DNA of 52,366 nucleotides from contig UQNV01000013.1 in the NCBI GenBank assembly GCA_900542505.1, positions 1-52,366 of the forward strand. The letters are read 5' to 3'. The translations under genes were made by a program, and so were the position numbers. Below the pieces are notes generated by a model. It saw nothing but the letters and a program-made list of their open reading frames with translations. It did not search any database and had not been told where the DNA came from. Origin of the DNA: an uncultured Alistipes sp. Its GTDB lineage: Bacteria > Bacteroidota > Bacteroidia > Bacteroidales > Rikenellaceae. Numbering within the stretch: the stretch's first letter is position 1; the number at the start of each line of letters is the position of its first letter. Of the stretch, positions 42,340 through 50,867 are shown in pieces.

Positions 42340-43359
42340 TTACCGCATGAGGAACGAGAAGCGGTTGATGTTCTTCAGCGCGATGCCCGTACCGCGTGCA
42401 ATGGCGCGCAGCGGGTCTTCGGCGATGTGGAACGGAATGCCCGTCTTTTCGTTCAGACGCCGGTCGAGGCCCTTGATGAGGGCGCCGCCGCCGGCCAGAT
42501 AGATGCCGTTCTTCACGATGTCGGCATAGAGCTCGGGGGGCATCGATTCGAGGACGGTCATCAGCGCCGCGTCGATTTTCGTCAGCGACTTCTCGAGCGC
42601 ATAGGCGATTTCGCGGTAGCTGAGCGACACGGTCTGCGGCAGGGCCGTCAGCATGTTGGGACCCGTCACGACGAAATCCTCGGGCTCCTCATCGAGGTCC
42701 GACACCGCCGCACCGATGGCGCACTTGATGGCCTCGGCCGTACGCTCGCCGATGCGGATGTTGTGCTGCTGGCGGACGTAGCTCTGGATGTCGCTCGTGA
42801 AGACGTCGCCGGCCACGTTGATGGACTCCGAGCAGACGATACCTCCGAGCGAGATGCAGGCAATCTCCGACGTACCGCCGCCGATGTCGATGACCATGTT
42901 TCCTTCGGGGGCCTCGACGTCGAGTCCGGCGCCCAGCGCCGCAGCCATCGGCTCGTAAATCATGTAGACCTCGCGGCCGCCGGCATGCTCGGCCGAGTCG
43001 CGCACGGCGCGGATTTCGACGTTGGTCGAACCCGACGGGATGCAGATGACCATCCGCAGCGAGGGGGCAAAGAGGCTGCCCGAGGTCTTCACCTTCTTAA
43101 TCATGCCGCGCAGCATGAGCTCCGTGGCGTTGAAGTCGGCAATCACACCGTCCTTGAGCGGACGGATTGTCTTGATGTTCGGATTGGTCTTCTCGTGCAT
43201 CTGGCGGGCCTGATGGCCGATGGCGACCACCTTTCCGGAGTGCACGTCGAGCGCCACGATGGAGGGCTCGTCGACGACGACCTTGCCGTTATAGATTATC
43301 AGCGTATTGGCCGTACCGAGGTCGATGGCCAATTCCTGAGTCAATGAAAACATTCCCAT
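42340..43359 (-). CDS. mreB: rod shape-determining protein MreB
   Basis: 339 residues of the actin-like ATPase family: phosphate 1 motif AIDLGTANTLI, PLKDGVIADFNAT, VICIPSGSTNVEIRAVRDSAE, phosphate 2 motif VIDIGGGTSEIA and the adenosine site NGIYLAGGGALIKGLD. It forms membrane-bound filaments that guide side-wall synthesis. The start at 43359 (MGMFSL) could also be two codons later (43353). First gene of the mre-rod-ATPase operon, with its promoter divergent from that of gpsA. Confidence 0.97.
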   Translation of the reverse strand: MGMFSLTQELAIDLGTANTLIIYNGKVVVDEPSIVALDVHSGKVVAIGHQARQMHEKTNPNIKTIRPLKDGVIADFNATELMLRGMIKKVKTSGSLFAPSLRMVICIPSGSTNVEIRAVRDSAEHAGGREVYMIYEPMAAALGAGLDVEAPEGNMVIDIGGGTSEIACISLGGIVCSESINVAGDVFTSDIQSYVRQQHNIRIGERTAEAIKCAIGAAVSDLDEEPEDFVVTGPNMLTALPQTVSLSYREIAYALEKSLTKIDAALMTVLESMPPELYADIVKNGIYLAGGGALIKGLDRRLNEKTGIPFHIAEDPLRAIARGTGIALKNINRFSFLMR

Positions 43360-43452
43360 ATCTGTCTACACAACTGTTTTATTATCAGAAAGATAAAAGC
43401 CGCGCCCCGCAATTTCTCAAGGGATACGCCTCCCCTGGGGCACATACACGGA

Positions 43453-43460
43453 CAAAGGTA
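43453..43460 (-). promoter_or_regulatory. -7 box of the mreB operon
   Basis: Minus-strand TACCTTTG, about 94 nt before the mreB start, in the AT-rich divergent region shared with gpsA. Confidence 0.65.
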
Positions 43461-43508
43461 GCAAAAAGCGGGGGATATTTTTACATTTTTTATTAAGTTT
43501 TTTTTAAT

Positions 43509-43516
43509 TACTTTTG
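43509..43516 (+). promoter_or_regulatory. -7 box of gpsA-pgi
   Basis: TACTTTTG fits TAnnTTTG, preceded by T-rich sequence, 23 nt before the gpsA ATG. Confidence 0.6.
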
Positions 43517-43539
43517 TATGGCAAACAACAATCGACCGC

Positions 43540-44547
43540 ATGGAATACCGAATCGGACACGATGCCCGCTGCGCCGTCATCGGGTACGGCAGCTGGGCGA
43601 CGGCCATCGTCCGGCTGCTCACCGAAAACAACCTCTGCACCGGATGGTACGTCCGCAATCCGGAGGTGCTCGAGTCGCTGCGCACCGAGGGCCGCAACCC
43701 GCGATACCTGAGCGACGTGGAGTTCGACACGTCGCGCATCGCACCGTCGGATGACCTCGACGCGGTGGTTGCCGCCGCCGACGTGGTCATTCTGGCCACC
43801 CCTTCGGCCTATCTCAAGGATTTCCTGGCACCGCTGACCGTCCCGCTGCGCGACAAGTTCGTCGTATCGGCCATCAAGGGCATCGTCCCGGGCGACTACC
43901 AGACCGTCGTGGAGTATATCCACGACCGCTACGGGCTTTCGTACCGCCAAATCGGCATCGTCACCGGCCCGTCACACGCCGAGGAGGTATCGCGCGGCAA
44001 GCTCTCCTACCTGACGGCCGTCTGCGCCGACGAGGAGAATGCCCGGCGTCTGGGCGGCATGTTCTCCTCGTCGTACATCCGGCTGAGCTACTCGACCGAC
44101 CTCTATGGCATCGAATATGCAGCCATCCTGAAGAACATCTACGCGCTGGCGGTCGGCATCGCCGTGGGACTGGGCTACGGCGACAACTTCCTGGCGGTGC
44201 TCATCTCGAACAGCGCCATGGAGATGGACCACTTCCTCGAGCAGAGCTATCCCGCGCCGCGCAACACCCACGCCTCGGCCTATCTGGGCGACCTGCTGGT
44301 GACCTGCTACTCGGTCTACAGCCGCAACCGCCGCCTGGGACTGCTCATCGGCCACGGATGCACGGTCAAGAGCGCCCTGAACGAGATGACGATGGTCGCC
44401 GAGGGCTATTTCGCCGCCGACTGCATCCGCCACATCAACCTGCGCCACGGCGTCGAGATGCCCATCGCCGAGATGGTCCACGAGGTACTCTACAACGGAG
44501 CATCGGCCCGCAAGCTGATGCAGGAACTGACATCTAAACTTATCTGA
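43540..44547 (+). CDS. gpsA: glycerol-3-phosphate dehydrogenase (NAD(P)+)
   Basis: 335 residues. The nucleotide-binding motif is AVIGYGSWATAIVRLL (one Gly of the usual GxGxxG is Ser-Trp, as is common in GpsA). VVSAIKGI and TGPSHAEEVSRG follow, then the catalytic Lys region YAAILKNIYALAVGIAVGLGYGDN. It reduces dihydroxyacetone phosphate to sn-glycerol-3-phosphate for phospholipid synthesis. pgi starts 4 nt after its stop, linking membrane-lipid supply to hexose phosphate metabolism. Promoter divergent from mreB. Confidence 0.95.
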   Translation: MEYRIGHDARCAVIGYGSWATAIVRLLTENNLCTGWYVRNPEVLESLRTEGRNPRYLSDVEFDTSRIAPSDDLDAVVAAADVVILATPSAYLKDFLAPLTVPLRDKFVVSAIKGIVPGDYQTVVEYIHDRYGLSYRQIGIVTGPSHAEEVSRGKLSYLTAVCADEENARRLGGMFSSSYIRLSYSTDLYGIEYAAILKNIYALAVGIAVGLGYGDNFLAVLISNSAMEMDHFLEQSYPAPRNTHASAYLGDLLVTCYSVYSRNRRLGLLIGHGCTVKSALNEMTMVAEGYFAADCIRHINLRHGVEMPIAEMVHEVLYNGASARKLMQELTSKLI

Positions 44548-44550
44548 CAT

Positions 44551-45882
44551 ATGAATGCGTTAAAACTGGACATCACCAAATCGGGCGTGACGATTACTCC
44601 CGACATGGAGAAGGCGGCGCTCGAAGCCAATGCGCTGCTCTACTCGGGCAAGGGCGCCGGCAACGATTTTCTGGGTTGGGTACACCTTCCCTCGTCGATT
44701 TCGGCAGCCGACATCGAGGCCATCGAGGCCGAGGCGGCCCGCCTGCGCGCCAAGGCCGACGTGGTCATCTGCATCGGCATCGGCGGCTCGTACCTCGGCG
44801 CCAAGGCGGTGCTCGAGGCGATGAGCGACCCCTTCCGCCTGCTGCACAAGGCGCCCCAGGGTCCGACGCTGCTCTTCGCCGGACAGAACATCTCGGAGGA
44901 CTACATCCACGAGATGCTCGAGGCGGTCAAGGAGCACTCCATCGCCGCCATCGTCATCTCGAAATCGGGCACGACGACCGAGCCGGCCATCGCCTTCCGC
45001 ATCATCAAGGCCGAAATCGAGCGGCGCTACGGCAAGCGCGAGGCTGCCGAGCGCATCGTCGCCGTGACGGACAAGGCACGCGGCGCGCTGAAGACGCTCG
45101 CCACCCAGGAGGGCTACCCCACCTTCATCATTCCCGACGACGTGGGCGGCCGCTTCTCGGTGCTCACACCTGTCGGCCTGCTGCCGCTGGCCGTTGCCGG
45201 CGTCAACATCGGCGAACTGGTGCGCGGCGCACGCGAGATGGAGCACGCCACGGGCGAGGATGTACCCTTTGCCGAGAACCCCTCGGCCCTCTACGCAGTG
45301 GTACGCAACGAACTCTACCGCCAGGGCAAGCGCATCGAGATTCTCGGTTCGTATGAGCCCAAACTGCAGTACATCAACGAGTGGTGGAAGCAGCTCTACG
45401 GCGAGAGCGAAGGCAAGGACGGCAAGGGACTCTTCCCGGCCAGCGTAACCCTCACGGCCGACCTCCACTCGATGGGTCAGTACATCCAGCAGGGCGAGCG
45501 CATCCTCCTCGAGACCATCATTTCGGTGGCGAAGCCCGCCCACGAGGTCCGCATCGAGTCGGATGCCGAGAACCTCGACGGCCTGAACTACCTGGCCGGC
45601 AAGCGCATCTCGGAGGTGAACCGCATGGCCGAGCTGGGCGTCCAGATGGCCCACCTCGACGGCGGAGTCCCCAACCTGCGGGTCGAGATTCCCGCCATCG
45701 ACGAACACGCCATCGGCGGACTGCTCTACTTCTTCGAGAAGGCCTGCGGCATCAGCGGCTATCTGCTGGGGGTAAATCCCTTCGACCAGCCCGGCGTCGA
45801 GGCCTACAAGAAGAACATGTTCGCCCTTCTGGAGAAGCCCGGCTACGAGGAGGCCACCAAGGCCATCAAGGCACGGCTGTAG
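44551..45882 (+). CDS. pgi: glucose-6-phosphate isomerase
   Basis: 443 residues, the short bacterial form. Phosphosugar-binding motifs [19 protein letters not shown] and [36 protein letters not shown], and [16 protein letters not shown] are intact. The active-site Glu lies in [13 protein letters not shown]. It interconverts glucose-6-phosphate and fructose-6-phosphate. Start codon 4 nt after the gpsA stop, so the two are co-transcribed. Confidence 0.97.
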   Translation: MNALKLDITKSGVTITPDMEKAALEANALLYSGKGAGNDFLGWVHLPSSISAADIEAIEAEAARLRAKADVVICIGIGGSYLGAKAVLEAMSDPFRLLHKAPQGPTLLFAGQNISEDYIHEMLEAVKEHSIAAIVISKSGTTTEPAIAFRIIKAEIERRYGKREAAERIVAVTDKARGALKTLATQEGYPTFIIPDDVGGRFSVLTPVGLLPLAVAGVNIGELVRGAREMEHATGEDVPFAENPSALYAVVRNELYRQGKRIEILGSYEPKLQYINEWWKQLYGESEGKDGKGLFPASVTLTADLHSMGQYIQQGERILLETIISVAKPAHEVRIESDAENLDGLNYLAGKRISEVNRMAELGVQMAHLDGGVPNLRVEIPAIDEHAIGGLLYFFEKACGISGYLLGVNPFDQPGVEAYKKNMFALLEKPGYEEATKAIKARL

Positions 45883-45961
45883 CCGCCGGCAGGCGCCCCG
45901 GCAGCGCGCAGCACCCCGGAAGACTCTTCGGCCGGCAACGGCCGGCAAGCGCATCTACGGA

Positions 45962-45997
45962 GACCCCCGGACCCATGCTGATGGGTCCGGGGGTCTT
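45962..45997 (+). terminator. terminator-like hairpin after pgi
   Basis: GACCCCCGGACCCA pairs exactly with TGGGTCCGGGGGTC (14 bp) around TGCTGA, followed only by TTCATT, so the T run is weak. 80 nt past the pgi stop. Confidence 0.75.
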
Positions 45998-46215
45998 CAT
46001 TGCCGTCCGTTTTTCCTCCACCCGGCGCCTCCCCCGGCAAAGAAAAGAGGTCGCCCGGGCCCAATGACTGCCCCGCAGTTCATCCGACGCATCCGGCTCG
46101 CGCAGCCCCTCCACCCGCGCAACGCATCCCATGCACGGTCCGCCTCCCGGCGACACTTGTCCCTGGCCCCGAACTTGTCCCGGCCCCGACTCATCCACGA
46201 AGGCTCCCAAAAGGG
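45998..46215. other. intergenic region with a short diverged repeat
   Basis: Nothing gene-like is seen. A short word, ACTTGTCCC followed by GGCCCCGA-like sequence, is repeated at about 46144-46185. Confidence 0.4.
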
Positions 46216-46248
46216 GAAGCGGGTGTCTGCCGTGCAGACACCCGCTTC
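46216..46248 (-). terminator. terminator of the lipocalin-like lipoprotein gene
   Basis: GAAGCGGGTGTCTGC and its exact 15-nt complement flank a 3-nt loop. On the minus strand it is followed by CCCCTTTT, 32 nt past the stop at 46281. Confidence 0.8.
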
Positions 46249-46280
46249 CGTATGGGTTTGTTCGATTGTTTTGTTCTCTG

Positions 46281-46742
46281 TTAGAAGAAGCGCTCCTCGG
46301 CGGGAACTTCGGCGAACGATGCGCGCGTCGTTACCCAGTCGGGGATGGTCGTTGCGGTGAACTGAGCCACCTTGTTACCCGACTCGGTGAGCTTCAGCGT
46401 AGTCTTCGTAACCTGAACCGAATAGGTTTCCTTCCAGGCCTTGCCGTCGGAATAGGTTCCCGAGAGCTTGCCGTCGCTATAATCGTAGCTGCCGGTGAAT
46501 TCAGTGAAACCGGCCTCGTTGATGTTCTGATAGAGCTCGAAAGAACCGCTGTCGGTGAAACGTGCATAGACCTTTCCGGCCAGTTCCGAGGAGCCGCCAT
46601 AAGACTCGAGTACCCAGTCTCCGACAATGCCGTCGTTGCCGACCTGGCCACCGCCACCTCCATTGTTGTCATCACCACCGCCGCAGCTGCTCAGGGCGAA
46701 AGCGGCGAACATCACGATTACAAATTTAGTCCAAATTTTCAT
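46281..46742 (-). CDS. small lipoprotein, lipocalin-like beta domain
   Basis: 153 residues from MKIWTKFVIVMF; lipobox LSSC with Cys20. A Gly/Asp/Asn-rich linker (GGGDDNNGGGGGQ) leads to a beta-rich domain starting GIVGDWVLESYGG. Later strands include GSFELYQNI and KLSGTYSDGKAWKETYSV. The GDW opening followed by successive strands fits the lipocalin-like domains common in Bacteroidota lipoproteins. No ligand can be predicted. An upstream in-frame ATG adds 74 residues over the promoter and is rejected. Monocistronic. Confidence 0.82.
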   Translation of the reverse strand: MKIWTKFVIVMFAAFALSSCGGGDDNNGGGGGQVGNDGIVGDWVLESYGGSSELAGKVYARFTDSGSFELYQNINEAGFTEFTGSYDYSDGKLSGTYSDGKAWKETYSVQVTKTTLKLTESGNKVAQFTATTIPDWVTTRASFAEVPAEERFF

Positions 46743-46786
46743 ACTATATAGCCGCCCGGATTTGGTTTTCAGCGGATGCGGACTTA

Positions 46787-46816
46787 CAAATATAATCAAT
46801 CCGCCGGAAAAAGCAA
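46787..46816 (-). promoter_or_regulatory. promoter of the lipocalin-like lipoprotein gene
   Basis: Minus-strand TATATTTG (46787-46794) with TTG at 46814-46816, exactly 19 nt apart, about 45 nt before the ATG. Confidence 0.85.
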
Positions 46817-46979
46817 AGGTTCGCCCCAAAAAAATTGCAACGGGGCCGCCCGACCCCCAAAAGCCTCCCCTTGCGAACTCCGCCGTCGCCGCAGCGCGTC
46901 CGCACCGCGGAACACACCGCAATGGCCGGAAGCACACGGACAAAAACGCACATGCCGGAAACACTCAACTCGGAAACGC

Positions 46980-47012
46980 GCAACGGCCGGAGCGTATGGC
47001 TCCGGCCGTTGC
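46980..47012 (-). terminator. terminator-like hairpin after efp
   Basis: GCAACGGCCGGAGC and its exact complement (14 bp) flank a 5-nt loop, 48 nt past the efp stop. On the minus strand GCGTTT follows, so the T run is minimal. Confidence 0.7.
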
Positions 47013-47060
47013 AGCATCTGTCCGCAGCCCCCGCGGGGAGGGCCGCTCGGCACCTGTATC

Positions 47061-47627
47061 TTACTTGATGCGCTCGTAGTATTCGCGCGTGCGGGTGTCG
47101 ACACGAATCTTGTCGCCCGTGTTGATAAAGAGCGGCACGCGAATCGTAGCGCCCGTGTTGACGGTTGCGGGCTTGAGCGAGTTGGTCGAGGCCGTATCGC
47201 CCTTGATACCCGGCTCGGTGTAGGTCACCTCCATGTCGACAATCGGGGGAAGCTCGGCCGACAGAACGGTCTCCTTCTCGGTGTGGAACATCACCTCGAC
47301 AATCTGGCCGTCGGCCATCAGGTCGTAGTTCGAGATGAGGTTCTTGTCGATGTTGATTTCCTCGAAGGTCTCGGTGTGCATGAAGTGTGCGCCCAGGTCA
47401 TCCTCGTAGGTGAACTGATAGGGGCGGCGCTCCACGCGTACCGGCTCGATTTTCGCACCTGCCGAGAAGGTGTTGTCGAGCACGCGGCCGTTCTCGAGGT
47501 TCTTGAGCTTCGTACGTACGAAAGCGGGGCCCTTGCCCGGCTTCACATGCTGGAAATCCACAATCTGGAAGGTCTTACCGTCCAGCTCGATGCACATGCC
47601 GATTTTGATGTCTGCAGTCGTTGCCAT
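47061..47627 (-). CDS. efp: translation elongation factor P
   Basis: 188 residues with the three-barrel EF-P layout: KOW-like N domain with the modification loop KPGKGPAFV (Lys32 at the tip), [14 protein letters not shown], and the C-terminal motif [33 protein letters not shown]. It relieves ribosome stalling at poly-Pro. The start [10 protein letters not shown] at 47627 fits family length; the longer frame covers the promoter region. No modification enzymes lie nearby. The upstream box TAACTTCG (47661-47668, minus strand) is one base off consensus. Confidence 0.96.
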   Translation of the reverse strand: MATTADIKIGMCIELDGKTFQIVDFQHVKPGKGPAFVRTKLKNLENGRVLDNTFSAGAKIEPVRVERRPYQFTYEDDLGAHFMHTETFEEINIDKNLISNYDLMADGQIVEVMFHTEKETVLSAELPPIVDMEVTYTEPGIKGDTASTNSLKPATVNTGATIRVPLFINTGDKIRVDTRTREYYERIK

Positions 47628-47777
47628 AATGCTATCTATTTTATGTTTGTATTCGCGCCGCGAAGTTAGTAAAAATTTCCGAGAAATCCTATCGCCCCAC
47701 CCGATTGCCTTTTCGACGGCGCGGAGCCACGCGCCGCGCCATGTGGCCGGACGGCAAAGCATCTTCTCCCCGGAAAT

Positions 47778-47807
47778 TTGTTTTTCTGCAACGTTTCATT
47801 ACATTTG
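47778..47807 (+). promoter_or_regulatory. promoter of the 47840-48919 lipoprotein gene
   Basis: TTG at 47778-47780 and TACATTTG at 47800-47807 with exactly 19 nt between, 32 nt before the ATG at 47840. Confidence 0.85.
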
Positions 47808-47839
47808 CCTTCGAATTCATATATAAAAAGGTTAAGGTT

Positions 47840-48919
47840 ATGAGAAAAGCAACACGATTTTTTCGCTTTCTGAGCATCGCGCTGCTGACGGCAGCCGTCG
47901 CAGCTTGCTCGGATTCGGACAACGACAACCCGACAACGCCTCCCGGAGGTGACGGAGGCAGCGGCGGAGGCTCGGAGGTCGTACCGACCGAGGGCGTAAC
48001 GACGGAGGCCTTCTACAAGGGCGACCTCTACGGCACGGGCTCGGGCAACCTCTGGATTAACTTCATCTCCGAGATGGAGTACGACGATTTCGAGGAGGAC
48101 TACATCGGTCCGGGCTACATCCTCTGTCTGGACTTCAACACCACGCTGGCCCAGAACGCCGACTTCGCCACGTTGGCCGAAGGAACCTATACGTGCGACT
48201 ATGCGTCGGACAGCCACGAAACCTTCACGCTCAACGTCGCCCTGGGCGACAGCTACCTGGTCCGCTACGCCGAAGGCGGCGGTTCGGAGAGCTTCGACAT
48301 CACGGGCGGAACAGTCACCGTGGCCATCCGCGAGGATTATTACTGCATCGACGCCGCACTGACGCTGAGCGACAACTCCGAATACAGCTACTCCTTCGTC
48401 GGCAAACTGTCCTTCCTCAACCGCTCAAACGAAGGCCAGATGAGCAACCTCACGGGCGACGTCGCACTGAGCGGCATGACGCAGGCGATGGCCGCCTACT
48501 ACGGCGCAAGCTTCACCGACACGTCGGATTTCTACACGGTCATCATCGCGGGTCCGGACTATGACCTGGACATCAACTACGGCACGTCGGACGCCCTGAT
48601 GCTCACGCTCAACGTCACCCCCGGCTCCCCGGAAGGTATTCCGTCGGGCAGCTACACGGTCGCAGACACCTCGACGGCCGAAGACTTCTACCCGAACACC
48701 GCGCTGAGCGGCATCTACGACCCCACCTACGGCGGCTACTTCGGCACGTGGTTCTTCTCGACGACGGGCAAACTCGAGGCTTCGCTGCGCGGCGGCAAGG
48801 TAGAGGTGACCAACAACGGCGACGGCACCTGCCGCTTTGACATCGACCTCGAGGACGGCTACGGCCACCGCGTGACGGGCAGCTGCACGGTACCCTGCCG
48901 CGTGGAGGACTGGTCGTAA
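47840..48919 (+). CDS. secreted lipoprotein of unknown function, acidic and strand-rich
   Basis: 359 residues. Lipobox AVAAC with Cys23, then SDSDNDN and a Gly/Pro/Ser linker to about residue 50, a layout typical of outer-membrane surface lipoproteins. The acidic run after the lipidated Cys resembles the lipoprotein export signal that sends Bacteroidota lipoproteins to the cell surface (Cys followed by Ser/Asp residues). The rest is rich in Thr, Gly, Asp and Tyr with many short strands, and may hold two similar beta halves. No known family is recognised. It is transcribed alone from a consensus promoter. Confidence 0.8.
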   Translation: MRKATRFFRFLSIALLTAAVAACSDSDNDNPTTPPGGDGGSGGGSEVVPTEGVTTEAFYKGDLYGTGSGNLWINFISEMEYDDFEEDYIGPGYILCLDFNTTLAQNADFATLAEGTYTCDYASDSHETFTLNVALGDSYLVRYAEGGGSESFDITGGTVTVAIREDYYCIDAALTLSDNSEYSYSFVGKLSFLNRSNEGQMSNLTGDVALSGMTQAMAAYYGASFTDTSDFYTVIIAGPDYDLDINYGTSDALMLTLNVTPGSPEGIPSGSYTVADTSTAEDFYPNTALSGIYDPTYGGYFGTWFFSTTGKLEASLRGGKVEVTNNGDGTCRFDIDLEDGYGHRVTGSCTVPCRVEDWS

Positions 48920-48951
48920 CGCATCGGCGGGGCCTCATCCCCAGACAACGC

Positions 48952-48990
48952 AAAGAGGGCGGTCTCCATGCGTGGAGACCGCCCTCTTCG
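48952..48990. terminator. terminator-like hairpin, convergent genes
   Basis: AGAGGGCGGTCTCCA and its exact complement (15 bp) flank TGCG, 34 nt past the lipoprotein stop and before the converging deacetylase gene (stop at 49105). No real T run on either side. Confidence 0.75.
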
Positions 48991-49104
48991 TATTCGTATG
49001 GTGCATACAACCGGCCGCGGCAGAGCCGACCGACGGGAGAGCCGCCCCCGCCACGTTTGTCCGCCCGACCGTCCGACCCCGCGGCAAGCGCCCCCGCCGC
49101 GCCG

Positions 49105-49713
49105 TCACAGCTCGATGGCCTTGCAGCGGAGCCCCATCTCGCGGATTTTCTCCAGCGTCCGGGGCAATGCGTAGCGCATGTTGCGGAACGACTTCTCGCT
49201 GTCGTGGAAGACCACGATGGCCCCCGGAGCGAGGTATTTGGTCACGTTCTTCAGGCAGGTCCGCGGCGAAAGGCGGCGGTTGTAGTCGCGCGAAATGACA
49301 TCCCACATCACCAGCTTGTAGCGCTGCCCGAGCAGCCGCGCCTGCGCCGGCGTGATGCGCGCATAGGGCGGCCGGAAAAGTTCGCTGTGGATGAAGTCGT
49401 TGGCGAAGTCGACATCCTCCGTATAGCGCTCGAGGCTCATGCCCCATCCCTTCTGGTGCGAATAGGTATGGTTGCCCACCTTGTGACCGGCGTCGAGGAT
49501 GCACTGGAAGAGGTCGGGATACATCTCGACGTTCTTGCCCAGCACGAAGAAGGTGGCCTTGGCATCGTACTTGTCGAGCGTCGAGAGAATCCATTCGGTG
49601 ATACCGGGCGTAGGGCCGTCGTCGAAGGTGAGGAATACCCCCTCGGTATCGTCGATTTCCCAGATGAGGTCCGGCATCAGACGCCGGACTATTTTCGGTG
49701 GTTTGAGTCGCAT
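49105..49713 (-). CDS. polysaccharide deacetylase (NodB homology domain)
   Basis: 202 residues, carbohydrate esterase 4 family. Motif 1 TFDDGPTPG (Asp31-Asp32), motif 2 GNHTYSH with the two metal-binding His, motif 3 RPPYARITP, then MWDVISRDYN and VVFHDSEKS. All catalytic residues are present, so it should remove N-acetyl groups from glycans such as peptidoglycan or a surface polysaccharide. No signal peptide is predicted from this start; a start at 49803 would add 30 residues with a hydrophobic stretch but would cover the promoter-like TATTTTTG at 49732-49739. Location therefore uncertain. Confidence 0.9.
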   Translation of the reverse strand: MRLKPPKIVRRLMPDLIWEIDDTEGVFLTFDDGPTPGITEWILSTLDKYDAKATFFVLGKNVEMYPDLFQCILDAGHKVGNHTYSHQKGWGMSLERYTEDVDFANDFIHSELFRPPYARITPAQARLLGQRYKLVMWDVISRDYNRRLSPRTCLKNVTKYLAPGAIVVFHDSEKSFRNMRYALPRTLEKIREMGLRCKAIEL

Positions 49714-49731
49714 GGCTATCGGTTCCAGAAG

Positions 49732-49739
49732 CAAAAATA
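49732..49739 (-). promoter_or_regulatory. -7 box for the polysaccharide deacetylase gene
   Basis: Minus-strand TATTTTTG, 18 nt before the start at 49713. Confidence 0.55.
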
Positions 49740-49772
49740 GTGAAAATCCCTCCCATTCCGAAAAAATATATT

Positions 49773-49780
49773 TATATTTG
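49773..49780 (+). promoter_or_regulatory. -7 box for the DUF4837-cls pair
   Basis: TATATTTG, 57 nt before the ATG at 49838, divergent from the deacetylase box. Confidence 0.6.
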
Positions 49781-49837
49781 TAGGGTTTGGTCTCCTCAGC
49801 CAACCGGAGGCCCCCTCATCATAAAACCAGTCATACC

Positions 49838-50845
49838 ATGAAAAAGATGCTCACCACGGCATTCGTCGTCCTGCTCGCGCTGGCGGCAACGGGTTGCGAT
49901 GCCTTCCACAAGCTTTCCAGTGACCACAAGAAAAGCGCCCAGGGGCGCCCCTACGAACTGATAGTCGTCTGCTCGCAGGACAAATGGACGGGCGAAGTGG
50001 GCGATACGCTGCGCAGCGTACTGACGGCTCCCGTGCCCTACCTCAACCAGACCGAACCGCTCTTCGACGTGCTGCGCGTCACCGAGCGCGGCTTCTCGGG
50101 ACTGGTGGCCGACCACCGCAACATCCTCCAGGTGGTGACCGACCCGCGGCTCGACTCGGCCTCGGTGGCCGTGCAGTACGACGTGACGGCCCGTCCGCAG
50201 ATTATCCTCACGCTGCAGGGGCCCGACAACCGCCGTCTGACCGACTACGTTTCGGCCCACCGCGAACAGCTGGTACAGGTGCTCGAGAAGGCCGAACGCG
50301 ACCGTGCGCTGGCGAGTGCCTCGCAATACAACGAAACGGGTATCCGGCAGGCCATCCGCAAGAGGTTCGACGTCGACATGACCGTCCCGAAGGGATACCT
50401 GCTCGCCGCCGAGCAGCCCGACTTCCTCTGGGCGCGTTTCGAATACCCCGAAGCCAGCCAGGGGTTCTTCATCTACTCCTACCCCTATGCCGGCAAGCAG
50501 TCGCTCACGGCCGAGGCGCTCATCGCCGCCCGCAACCAGTTCGCCGCCCGCATTCCGGGCCCCTCCGACGGCTCCTACATGACCACCTCGGAGGTCTTCG
50601 CCCCGAGCTACCGGATTTTCCGGCTCGAGGGACGCCTCTGGATTGAGATGCGCGGCTTCTGGGATGTCGAGGGCGACTTCATGGGCGGCCCCTACGTCAG
50701 CTACTCCACCGTCGACGAGCGCACGGGCCGTGTCCTGACGCTCGACTGCTACGTCTACTCGCCCCACCTGCACAAACGCAACTTCATCCGCGGCGTGGAG
50801 CACCTGCTCTACCTGGTGAACTTCCCCGAACAGGCGGCCGAGTAG
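49838..50845 (+). CDS. DUF4837 family lipoprotein
   Basis: 335 residues. Lipobox AATGC with Cys20. It matches the Bacteroidota-specific DUF4837 family: GRPYELIVVCSQDKWTGEVGD, then VPYLNQTEPLFDV, a middle segment with RRLTDYVSAHREQLV, and a C-terminal WIEMRGFWDVEGDFMGGPYVS. Function unknown. The start at MKKMLTTAF is chosen for its signal peptide. cls begins 22 nt after its stop, so a link to membrane-lipid or envelope biology is possible but only inferred from position. Confidence 0.9.
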   Translation: MKKMLTTAFVVLLALAATGCDAFHKLSSDHKKSAQGRPYELIVVCSQDKWTGEVGDTLRSVLTAPVPYLNQTEPLFDVLRVTERGFSGLVADHRNILQVVTDPRLDSASVAVQYDVTARPQIILTLQGPDNRRLTDYVSAHREQLVQVLEKAERDRALASASQYNETGIRQAIRKRFDVDMTVPKGYLLAAEQPDFLWARFEYPEASQGFFIYSYPYAGKQSLTAEALIAARNQFAARIPGPSDGSYMTTSEVFAPSYRIFRLEGRLWIEMRGFWDVEGDFMGGPYVSYSTVDERTGRVLTLDCYVYSPHLHKRNFIRGVEHLLYLVNFPEQAAE

Positions 50846-50867
50846 CCCCTCACCGACACCCCGCCCG

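Noticed and set aside
49714..49803. Longer start for the polysaccharide deacetylase with a hydrophobic N-terminal stretch
   Set aside because: It would cover a minus-strand -7 box and the divergent region; the shorter start is preferred, though not proven.
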